Positions 33,478 to 42,666 of a stretch of 64,000 nt of DNA are shown here, piece after piece; the stretch's first letter is position 1; each line of letters starts with the position of its first letter. Under the pieces are notes generated by a model. That model was given only the letters and a program-made list of their open reading frames with translations, was not told the origin of the DNA and searched no databases. Location of the stretch: assembly GCA_947462335.1 (NCBI GenBank), contig OX381705.1, positions 43,724,175-43,788,174 on the forward strand. The letters are read 5' to 3'. Both the position numbers and the translations under genes were made by a program. The stretch comes from Harmothoe impar (taxonomy: Eukaryota > Annelida > Polychaeta > Phyllodocida > Polynoidae).

Positions 33478-33548
33478 AGGACTCACTGGTGTAGTGGTCA
33501 TGGTTTGGGACTTTGGATCGGAAAATGGAGGTTCAAATCTCCAAGATG
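33478..33548 (+). repeat. tRNA-related sequence
   Basis: A-box TGGTGTAGTGGTCA and B-box GGTTCAAATCTCC at tRNA-like spacing. Stems are imperfect. A second tRNA-like arm in the opposite orientation is at about 33665-33740 (GGGGTTCAACTCTC on the minus strand). Probably tRNA-derived SINE material. Confidence 0.4.
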
Positions 33549-33749
33549 CCCAATGTTGAATATACATGAACCTGTTGTTAGAACTCTTGTTTTTTATATT
33601 CATGTAGCATTTCGCAGTGTTTTTGGCCATAGAAAACATACTATCCCTCAAATGGATGAGCAGAAATGGTGCCAATACTGAGAGTTGAACCCCAGACCTT
33701 CAAGTCTGGGTCTACAGTAAATTCTGCTGTAGGTCTACAGCAGAATTTA

Positions 33750-35630
33750 CTGGAACCAAAGTTGCCCCTAATATTTGCTGTACAGGAACACAATTTACTT
33801 CTATCAGTGTATGTAGAAACAAACAACCTACCTACCTTAATTGAAAGATTGAGCGTGTGAGTGGCCTCACAGATGACTCAGGGTAAGCTGGAGCTGGAGC
33901 TGGAGCTTATCATGTACTTAGATATCATAGTACTCCCTTATAATCATTCATTGGTCAATTGAAAAGTACCCTCAAGTCATGTGTCATACATGTATGTTAT
34001 TCCATTTTAGTCCAGCAGGTGGGTGTGGGTTAGCAGGTGGGTGTGGGAGAGCAGGTGGGTGTGGGAGAGCAGGTGGGTGTGGGCGACAGTTGCAGGCTGC
34101 GGGCATGTACCGCCTTTTGTCCCTATCAAAAAGTGAGTCGATCGGATAATAAACCGCGGAGATACGGTGTCACTGTCGCTGTGGGACTGTCGTGCTGTCT
34201 CATTGACTTCTTGTGGAGTACAACAACTGCTAGTGGCACCACCATATCTTTTACGGGTGGAGAGAGAAGTAAAAGGCTAAATTGAATTAAATTTAAGTAG
34301 CCCAGCTGGACCCACCAATGTGACCGAAGAAGGACTCCTTTCCCGCAGTTTCATGTACGGACAAAGTTACTATAGGACTAACAGGCAGTGGCCCCCTGGG
34401 ACTTAATATCACTTTATTCAATGTTTTTATGTCTCTGGTATTCATTGTAGTAGAAAGTTATCCTTTGTTCTGATTTGGTTGTATAGCACATGTCCAGTTT
34501 TTGCCCGCTTTGGGGGTAGAAGAGAGAAATAACAGCAGATTGGTTGAAAATATCATTTCTATCTTCCACCAAAAAATGTAATGCCTTGGAGTCTATATAG
34601 TTGCCCGGTCCCGAGAGTAGATTTGTTTTAGTACATTTACATAGTAGCGAAAGAGAGAAAAAAATTGTTAAACATCGCAGTTCAATATCTCAAAAAATAA
34701 TTCCGAAGAAATATTGTGTCCCCCGATCTTGCCTATGTCTTCCTTTTTTTCCCCGTTTGTCTATGTCGAATAACAACTGAAAGACAAGCCTTCTCCCATG
34801 TCTCAAAATTGTCTTAAAATGCAAGATTGGTAGACGTATATTACTCAGGGTTAATTTACCCTGAGTCAACCATGTTGTTGAAACACACCTTCTCTTTTTT
34901 GGCCTTAGTAGGGTCCAGACAATGGCACAAGGCTACACTATCAACAAAATGTTTGTCAAACCGTATTGTCACAAATAGTCTGTATGTTTATAATGAGATT
35001 ACTCACGCGTTCGACTTCCACCATTATGTCCTGTCAAATGATTGAATTACTGCACATGTACAATAAAATATACAGTCTACGAAATGGAGTCTTCTTAATT
35101 CTGTCCTCGAACTGTGACAATGTATTTCCTTTCCCAATACTTATACCATGGGAAAAGAGTGATCAGTTTAGACAGGAGCTACCCAGCCAACAAAAATACG
35201 TTATTTTACGTCAAAGTAACGTTTTTTAACGTTATAATATTACGTTTTATCACACTAGGAGTCCGTTTTCCAAGATTGTCCAAACTCGTCCATTGTCCAA
35301 ATCATCCACTTTTGTCCAAATCGTCTAGGTTTTTGTCCAAACTTTTTGCCTAGAAATTTGTTTTAATCGTCCATGGTAGGGTGTTACATGGGCCACTAAC
35401 TTGCGTCCACGCAGGTCAATTACAAGGAGAATACTGACATGCATCCATACATATGCTCCCCATAATCTTAATATACATTCCACAATGTTGGTTCATATAA
35501 TCCCAATGAATGTGCGCTCCTGATAGGCATAGTGATTCTGAGCTTGTGTAATTATGGTTTCTTACCTAACAAGTCTACAGCAATGGCAACACTACACCTG
35601 GTCGACATACTCTATAGCACAAGAAATAGG
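33750..35630. other. Non-coding stretch with a short minisatellite
   Basis: Four units of the 18-bp minisatellite AGCAGGTGGGTGTGGG(AG/TT) lie at about 34014-34085. A partial ACGT-rich MITE end starts at about 35186 (CCAGCCAACAAAAATACGTT). No gene was recognised. Confidence 0.5.
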
Positions 35631-35639
35631 GGGGAGAGG

Positions 35640-35830
35640 GGGCCATGGCCAGTGTCTGTAAAGCGTTTGACGTGGTACACCATGGCCGACTGCTAGTTAA
35701 AATGAAGAACAATGGCCTTTCCAAAAATGCCCTGATATTACTGTCAAGTTACCTCGAAAGTCACCTCTGCACAACTATTGCAAATGGTATCCGCTCAACA
35801 CTTTTGAGTTTAAAGAGTATTTATTTTCAC
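35640..35830 (+). pseudogene. LINE reverse transcriptase fragment (motif A region)
   Basis: About 60 residues including Lys-Ala-Phe-Asp-Val-Val-His-His, a spacer and Leu-Ser-Ser-Tyr-Leu, the palm motif A region of a non-LTR reverse transcriptase. It is truncated on both sides. Confidence 0.65.
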
Positions 35831-37108
35831 CAGGTGATTTTCATAAATACAATTCAATGATCAAATGTATGTAGAGGGTGTTAGACGTGCAATTCGTCCC
35901 TTGCCTTTCTACACGCCAAAGTTTGATGTAATGATCACGGTTGTACATGTATTGCGGATTACAAAGTAATAGTAGTATAACCAGGATGTTATGTCATTAA
36001 TATTTCTATGAATAACAGCATTTTAGGTTTACAACTGTCATATTCTCAAGTGAAGTAGTTATAAACAGGTTAATGAATAATAGGCCACTGTAGCACAGCC
36101 AAACAGGTACCAACAGGGTTCCAGTGTTATTGCGTTCTAACTCACACAGACAATGGTATAAAGAATAACAGGTTGTGAAAATTAAGTAACCAAGTATTTA
36201 CTGTATACAATTTGTCCTGTATTAAACAGGCTGTTTATAAATCTTGCGCCACTTCTTCATATGCATGGCAATTAAAATTGCCTTAGTGAGCCTCTTAAAA
36301 GTAATGATATCTGTACATGTTCTACATTCAGGGGGTAGGCTATTCCATAAAACTATACCTCTATAAAGTGGACTCTTTTTAAACCCATTTTTCTTGGATG
36401 GGGGTAGACTAATAGACCTGTTTCGGCAGAGCGCATCCTCATACCTACTTGTCTAACATTTTCCAACATTAGGCCTTTGTTGGCAAAGTCAGTGTTACCA
36501 CTGTAGACATACTTGTGTGTTAGTAACAGTAACTGCATGTCATGCTTGACACCGATAAAAGGTATGTCTGTTTCCTCATGCAGCGTTATTACATTGAACT
36601 TAAGTCTTACTTTCAAACAGACTCTCAGACAGCGATTTTGAACCCGCTGTAGAGACAATTGGTTAGTTTCTGTCAGGCCATTATACAGAAAGCCACAATA
36701 TTCTAAAACAGGAGATATAGTTTGCTTATATACAAGGGTAGCTACTCTCTGAGACATTTTCTTACGTAGATTACCATACATGAATAGTCTATTAGAGCTA
36801 GAGGATACTGTTTGATTCACCATTTTATTAAGGTTAAGCCTGCTATCCAAAATGACTCCTAGATATTCATAGGAGTCACAGACACTTAGCTCAGTTGTAC
36901 CCATGTAAATAGATATTGTCTGATTATGAGTCCTAGGCTGATTGAAAATCATTATTTTTGTCTTGGCAGTGTTGATACATAAACCACTTTTGCTAAACCA
37001 ATTATATACTCTGGTAGCATCGTTTTGTAACTTTAACTCAGCTTCTGCTAAAGTATGACCAGGTACATAAAACACAACATTATCTGCATACATAGAAACT
37101 CTGCAGTG

Positions 37109-38360
37109 GTGGTTCGGAGGACGAGGCACTATCGTGTCCCAACACTACATTCCTTCTGACACAGGTGAGTTTGGTTTTGCCGCTCCAGGCTTGTGTCAGG
37201 TCATGTGGTACCAAATGCTGTTCTCTTATTGGCTGAGGGTAGATTCAGGTCAGTCTCTCCCTCTTATATTATTATTTTATTCCACCAATTCCCTTTCAGG
37301 GAACATTAATTTAGATTGGACCTCCTGTGGGTCCCTACTTAAATGAAACTCATTCATTTATAAAAAAAATCTAAACTCCATATATGGTATGGTCTCATGG
37401 TGCTGAGATGTGGTTCATGGCTGCCAATGTTTAATGGTTGCTTTGGTATTTATTTGGAATGTTTCATCCCTTTCAGGGAATCATCAGGTGTGACCTCGTG
37501 GGACTCTACACATTTAATTATTTTAAATTTTATTTTTATAGATTTTAATTGTGAATTGTGTAGATAGTGCTTGTGTGTATTCACATTAAAATCTTGACCT
37601 GTGGCTAACTGTGTTAGTGCAGATGGCCTGTGTGTTCTTGCTGGAGGGACTGTGTCCCAGGGCTTTTTTGGCCCTGGATCTTACTGTGTCAGGAGGATGG
37701 AGCTATTTAGGTAAGATCAGTTTGCTCATTGCGAGGTTATTCTTCCTTACTTTTGGTATTTTGCCATTTAAGGTTTCCTGTTGAAGGTATACCATAAATT
37801 AAATGGTCAGCGTGGGAAAAAAATGACGTGGCTTTAAGGGTACCGATCTAACCATAGCGGCTTTCCAGGATGTTCATCCCCATTGGTACTAATGTTTTTA
37901 AATGTTGTATCCACGAAAATTCTATAGATTTTCTTAGTTTTGTGCCTCTTTTTGACTCTGGGTGTTCATATATGAAGTCTAGGATGTAGACTTTCATATC
38001 TTTGTGTTTGTTGTGGTCTGGCCTGTTGAAGTGGTATGCCACTTCACTTTTGTCATATCTTTTGTGATCCATGTCACCGATATGTTCTTTTATGCGGAAT
38101 TTTATGTCCCGGTATGTTTCCCCCACATATCTTTTTTTGCAGGTTTTGCATTCTATGCAGTATACTACATTGGAGCTGTTGCAATATACGTTGTGTTTTG
38201 TCTCCTTCTGGACTTTGCTAGTGACATCAATCTTCCCTGATCTGTCCAACAGGGGGCAGATTTCACATTCAGGGTCCTTGCAGATATTTGAGTTTATTTT
38301 TGGGGGTGTCTCCTCCCCCTCCTTTTTGATCCAATCCTCCGGGTTGAAGTGGGTCCTTGA
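37109..38360 (-). mobile_element. 5'-truncated Penelope-like element
   Basis: Inserted in the LINE relic with a 9-bp target duplication TCTGCAGTG at 37100-37108 and 38361-38369. The minus-strand ORF (38360 down to 37848) has a Cys-rich linker (Cys-x4-Cys-x2-Cys pattern) followed by a GIY-YIG endonuclease: Val-Val-Tyr-Cys-Ile-Glu-Cys, Arg-Tyr-Val-Gly-Glu-Thr, an Arg in the following helix, His-x-Asn. That is the C-terminal domain of Penelope-like elements; the reverse transcriptase is missing. The remaining about 740 bp is 3' untranslated sequence, part of which recurs at 46376-46795. Confidence 0.85.
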
Positions 38361-38659
38361 TCTGCAGTGTATAAGCTGATCAGGTAGACTATTAATAAAA
38401 CAGATAAACAAAAGGGGGCCCAATATAGACCCTTGCGGCACTCCGCATCTGATATCAAGTAGAGATGATGAACTGTTGTTACAAATGACACGCTGTTTTC
38501 GGTTTTTCAGGTATGAATGTAGCCAGTCAGTGTATATAATAGGTAAATTATATTATTTCATTTTTGCAATGAGCTCACCATGATGGATCGAATCAAAAGC
38601 CTTACGTATATCCAGAAAGCATGCAGTGACTATCTTTAAGTCCCCTGAGGCCAAAAAAA

Positions 38660-38895
38660 AAAGAAGGTTTGTTTCAGGTAACATGGCAAGAAAATGTAGG
38701 GTCGGTAGGTCGGATTTTTTTTTTTTAACTTTTTTTTTTAAACATAAAAGTACTACCCGGCCTCTCTGAAGACCCAAAAATTCACCCAAAAAGGGTAAAA
38801 ATAAGGAAAATTCTTCAAAATTGCATAAAAAAACGTAGGGTCGGCCCTGTTTTGATAGGGTCGGTCGGGTGACCTAAAACAAACTTTTTTTTTTG
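38660..38895. mobile_element. MITE inside the LINE relic
   Basis: The ends GTTTGTTTCAGGTAAC and GTGACCTAAAACAAAC are near inverses, and TAGGGTCGG words recur just inside both. It separates the RT fingers from motif A of the LINE relic. Confidence 0.55.
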
Positions 38896-39142
38896 TGACC
38901 TGATTTAGGTAGGGGAACTACTTTGGTGGTTGCCCAGGACTTTGGGAAGGTTATTGTATGTAAGCTAGAATTAATTATTGATGTCAATTGTGGACAGAGT
39001 ATAATTAGAGCGTCCTTAAGCACTGTAGTAGAGATATTATCCACACCACTTGATTTGTGCACTTCTATATTCTTAACCAGCTTCATGACCTCACCGTAAC
39101 TGATAGTGGTTGTGGGAGTTTCTGAATATGTTTGTGTCACAG

Positions 39143-39960
39143 GATCACTGAGAACAGTATGCTATGGAGTACCCCAGGGTAGTGTACTGGGGTCTTTGCT
39201 CTTTTTATACTACATAAACGACTTACCAGAAATTGTCCAAAATACAACACCCATCTTGTACGCCGATGATCTAGTACTAGTGAGTCGTGGGAAGGCCCCT
39301 GCATCTGTCCGAAACCTACTTCAATACGACTTAGACGAGGTAGAAAAATGGTGTTAGATAAATAGATTGACCCCGAACATATTAAAGACCAAAAGCATGT
39401 GGTTTGTCCCGAGCCAGAAGACTGACTTAGTAAAAGGCCACCCACTCCAATTAGGGGAAAGAGTATTAGGAAAGGTACATGAATTCAAGTACCTAGGCAT
39501 CCTGCTTGACCGGGAACTAAAGTTCACAAAACACTTGGAACTCCTGGACAACCAGATAGCCGGTAAACTAAGTAACTTCAGATCTACAGAAAATACATGA
39601 ACATGGATGGAGCGATTGCCATCCACAAACAAGCCATGGTGCCCTGTATATGGGGATTTTTTGTTTGACTCAGGACCACCGGGTAAAGTGAGAAAACAAC
39701 AGCCTCAGAATATGTACATGCACCAAAGTAGGGGACGTCTCAGTAAACTACCTACACCGCATATGTAAAACTGAGAGGCTTGAACCCAGAAGAAAACATC
39801 ACCTGCTCTGGTCTACCAACATGCCTGCGATGAAAGGAACCTACTGCCCAGCCTAAATCGCACACGAGGGGACTCAAAGAAGAAAATAAAACTGGAGCGC
39901 CCAAAACGAGACGTAACCCCCTCTACTGCGAGGTAATGCGAAAGTATGGCGCCCTCCACT
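39143..39960 (+). pseudogene. LINE reverse transcriptase C-terminal relic
   Basis: Starts abruptly inside the palm with Gly-Val-Pro-Gln-Gly-Ser-Val-Leu-Gly, followed by Tyr-Ala-Asp-Asp-Leu-Val-Leu, an in-frame TAG at about 39356, then a thumb with Tyr-Leu-Gly-Ile-Leu-Leu-Asp. After 39600 only scattered in-frame similarity remains. It abuts the minus-strand relic at its left end. Confidence 0.7.
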
Positions 39961-40096
39961 GAGTAGACGCGGCCCACATCGGCTCTAGACCAAAAGGGAT
40001 TTTACTAAGGTTTAAGTAATTGACCTAAACAACTATTCGCGACAAAAAGAAGTATTAACACACATAGGAGACACTGGATCATTATTTTCATTCAAG

Positions 40097-41432
40097 ATGT
40101 CTAGTGGGAGAAGAGGAAACTTGAATAAGGTTGGCTGCGAGCTGGCACCGGATCCCAAACCACCGACAAAACATCAAAGCACCATGCCCGCCGCTGCTGT
40201 GGCCCCGGTCGACAAGTCAGTAGCAGACCAACTCAAATCTATTATGCTGAAGCTGGATGGCATACAAAAGACACAGGATACCCACAAAACGGATCTAGAG
40301 AGTCTATCCACTGACCTGGGGACCTACAAACAAGAGGTTCTATTGAAGGTGGCTGAAATAAAAGGTGAAATCTCTGACCACGTGGCGGGCCTGACAAGGA
40401 GAATAACACGTCAAGAGGCCCAGATTAAGGCCCCTCGGTGCACGCGTAATGGAACTAGAAAATGATAAGCGTAGGAAAAATCTAGTAATCGATGGGATTC
40501 CTGAAAATGATAACACCAACATAAGAGATCAATTGAATGAGCTCTGGAAAGATCTACAGGTTTCTTTCAACTCTGACGACACTGAAGCCTGCTATAGAAT
40601 GGGTGTTAGGCGGGACGATATGGCCAGACCACGTCCCATCATGATAAGACTACAGTCCATACGTCACAAGCAGCAAGTGTATAGGAACATCAAGAAGCTG
40701 GGTGATAATCCCCAAAAGTGGCGAAATACATATATAAACGACGACATGACCCCTGCTGAGCTTAGGCTTAAAAGGGATTTGAGCTCGCTGGCGGGCTATG
40801 CGCGGCAGAATGGGAGACAAGACGTCAAGGTTTCAGGCCTATCTATTCATGTTGGAGCGCAGAAATATGGTAAAGACACTCTACACAAGCTTCCCATAGA
40901 TTGCAACATGGACAAGATAAAAATAGTAAGTGTTGAGGGTGGAGTCATCTTTCAGTCGGAGTACAGCTACCTGTCCAACATGTGCCCGTGCGTCATATCA
41001 TATGAGGGGGTTCAATACCCGTCTGCGGAGAGCCTATTTCAGGCGCAAAAGGCAAAGAAATGTGGACCTCCAGACCTGGCAGAGCAGTTTGCTGAGACAT
41101 ATGATCCCTTTGAAGTATTAGAAAGAGCAAAAAGCATAAAAGAGAACGAAGATTGGAAAAATTCCAAAGATGACATTATGCAACTGGTACAAGATGCAAA
41201 GTATGACCAACACCCGGCCTACGCAGATAGGCTTATTGCTATAAAAGGCAAAATTATTGAGGGATCGTATGACAGGTACTGGGGCTCAGGTAAACATGTC
41301 TCAAAGCATGCTACGATAGACATTAATAATCTGGAAGGAAGAAATAAATTAGGCTTGATCCTCCAGACGACGCGAGATAGGCTTATTGCAGACAGAACCG
41401 CGGCGGAAGGACTGGCGCCAAATGCGTTGTAA
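40097..41432 (+). pseudogene. LINE-type ORF1 protein fused to a NADAR (YbiA-like) domain, one frameshift
   Basis: Two overlapping frames (40097-40465 and 40449-41432) read as one protein with a 1-base shift near 40435. The first part is a heptad-rich coiled coil. The second begins in that coil (Met-Glu-Leu-Glu-Asn), then gives an L1-ORF1-type RNA-recognition fold (Lys-Asn-Leu-Val-Ile-Asp-Gly-Ile-Pro; Arg-Pro-Ile-Met-Ile-Arg-Leu) and a basic C-terminal domain up to residue about 150. Residues about 168-314 match NADAR: Leu-Ser-Asn (175-177), Pro-Ser-Ala-Glu-Ser-Leu-Phe-Gln-Ala-Gln-Lys (191-201) with the conserved Glu194, Trp-Lys-x-x-Lys-Asp-Asp (236-242), Ala-Lys-Tyr-x-Gln-His-Pro, Tyr-Trp-Gly-Ser-Gly (277-281) and Asn-Lys-Leu-Gly. 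Known NADAR enzymes remove ADP-ribose from guanine bases. The fusion and the residue match are visible; activity is inference. Confidence 0.75.
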
Positions 41433-41528
41433 GAATGATACATTAAAGCACATGGTCAGCCCGCACTCTGTCCTCTGATCTAACACGGACAAGACGTTTC
41501 AGCAAAAGCTCCCCCCTCAACCTATAGG

Positions 41529-42173
41529 ATGTACCAACAGGTAAACAACCCGAATCAGGTGGGAGTGCTCATTGTCACAGATGAGAGAGGCATAGGCCTA
41601 CTACAGGGCTTTCCGGCAATTAATCACACCAATGTCCAGGTGAGGATTGAGGTGGTACAAGACGGATCCTTCAGCCAGATCTGTGAAAGGGCAAAGATGT
41701 GTGTTTTAACTGACCCGAACAACACAGTTTACCTCCTGGGAGGGACTCACGACATGCTGGACAGTTATATGGATCACCATAATTTCATGGCAACAGAACC
41801 AAGGCTATGTGCTGAAACGGTAGGAAAGAGGCTCCTACATTACTCAAACGGCCTGAGGCGGCAGTTCCCCAACACCTTGTTTCATATTGGTACCATCACA
41901 GGGGTTGAAGTTAGAAAGTATTGTAAATACACTGTTGGGAAAGACCCCCAGTGGGTAATGGATTGCAGTATTTACTATATAAATAATTGGATCAACAGAA
42001 TAAACAAGGAGTATGGCACGAGCACACCCTGGATAGCCAACAAGGTCCATCAATTCAGGTGTGGGGCGTTCCAGCAGAAATATCACCTCCTCCTACATGG
42101 TCACATGCCAACTGCTCGACTGGCACACTACTGGACATGTATCCTGATGAGACATATTCTCTCCCACTTTTAA
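41529..42173 (+). CDS. SGNH-hydrolase-like ORF of the same LINE-like unit
   Basis: 214 residues, 96 bp after the NADAR ORF on the same strand. The layout resembles the esterase (SGNH) domain found in ORF1 of CR1/L2-type LINEs: a first strand ending at the nucleophile position, a Gly-Gly-Thr-His-Asp block where the family has Gly-x-Asn-Asp, a Phe-Pro-Asn-Thr-Leu-Phe strand, an Asn-x-x-Ile-Asn helix and a C-terminal Gly-His-Met-Pro-Thr...Tyr-Trp in place of Asp-x-x-His-Pro. The nucleophile position reads Thr-Asp-Glu-Arg, not Gly-Asp-Ser, so it is probably inactive or very divergent. Assignment is tentative. Confidence 0.45.
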   Translation: MYQQVNNPNQVGVLIVTDERGIGLLQGFPAINHTNVQVRIEVVQDGSFSQICERAKMCVLTDPNNTVYLLGGTHDMLDSYMDHHNFMATEPRLCAETVGKRLLHYSNGLRRQFPNTLFHIGTITGVEVRKYCKYTVGKDPQWVMDCSIYYINNWINRINKEYGTSTPWIANKVHQFRCGAFQQKYHLLLHGHMPTARLAHYWTCILMRHILSHF

Positions 42174-42174
42174 C

Positions 42175-42412
42175 TTTTCGACGCGCTACCTTAGTAGGTC
42201 AGAGGGTTAACGAGTGCGAGCGCCAGAAAAGTAAACAAAAGTGCCACACCCACCTCAAACTCGACGATGACGCGGAACATGGACTGACTGTATTTTTCGA
42301 CGCGCTACCTTAGTAGGTCAGAGGGTCAACGAGTGCGAACACCAGAAAATAAACAAAAGTGCCACGCCCACCTCAGAGTAGACGATGACGCAGAACACGG
42401 ACTGACTGTATG
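42175..42412 (+). repeat. Two tandem 119-bp monomers before the EN-RT ORF
   Basis: Units start TTTTCGACGCGCTACC at 42175 and 42294 and are about 90 percent alike. They lie between the SGNH-like ORF and the endonuclease-RT ORF. Tandem 5' monomers act as promoters in some LINEs; that is a possible role here. Confidence 0.7.
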
Positions 42413-42666
42413 TGTGTAAAACATATCCATTGTAAGATGATCAGTCTCTATGAGTTAAAAATGGAATAACATGGTTAATGTAATTTTATTGTATAGCCGA
42501 CCCATACATTATCTATCAGAATTGCGACGGCAGATATTCAGATAGGTGATGTTTTTATTTGTTATCTTGTAAATTGTATATGTAAATGTATATGTACTGG
42601 AGACATTGTTTGTAGGATTTTACTGTGCACATCAACAACTCTTAAGGGTAAAAATAACACAAGTCG

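Larger units (their letters stand above)
36228..39143 (-). pseudogene. CR1/L2-type LINE reverse transcriptase relic split by two insertions
   Basis: Three collinear minus-strand blocks form one RT. 39143-38899 has the fingers (Ser-Ser-Gly-Val-Asp, Val-Pro-Leu-Pro-Lys). 38640-38370 has motif A (Asp-Ile-Arg-Lys-Ala-Phe-Asp) and the Pro-Gln-Gly-Ser-Ile-Leu-Gly-Pro motif. 37099-36228 has the catalytic motif as Tyr-Ala-Asp-Asn in place of Tyr-Ala-Asp-Asp, then thumb and C-terminus. The first gap is a MITE (about 38660-38895) and the second a Penelope insertion (37109-38360). Stops, frameshifts (one near 36410) and the Asn substitution show it is dead. Confidence 0.8.

Noticed and set aside
33478..33548. 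Functional tRNA gene
   Set aside because: A and B boxes are present but acceptor and anticodon stems do not pair properly.
34037..34285. Gly-Val repeat ORF
   Set aside because: The N-terminal half is the 18-bp minisatellite; the rest has no recognisable feature.
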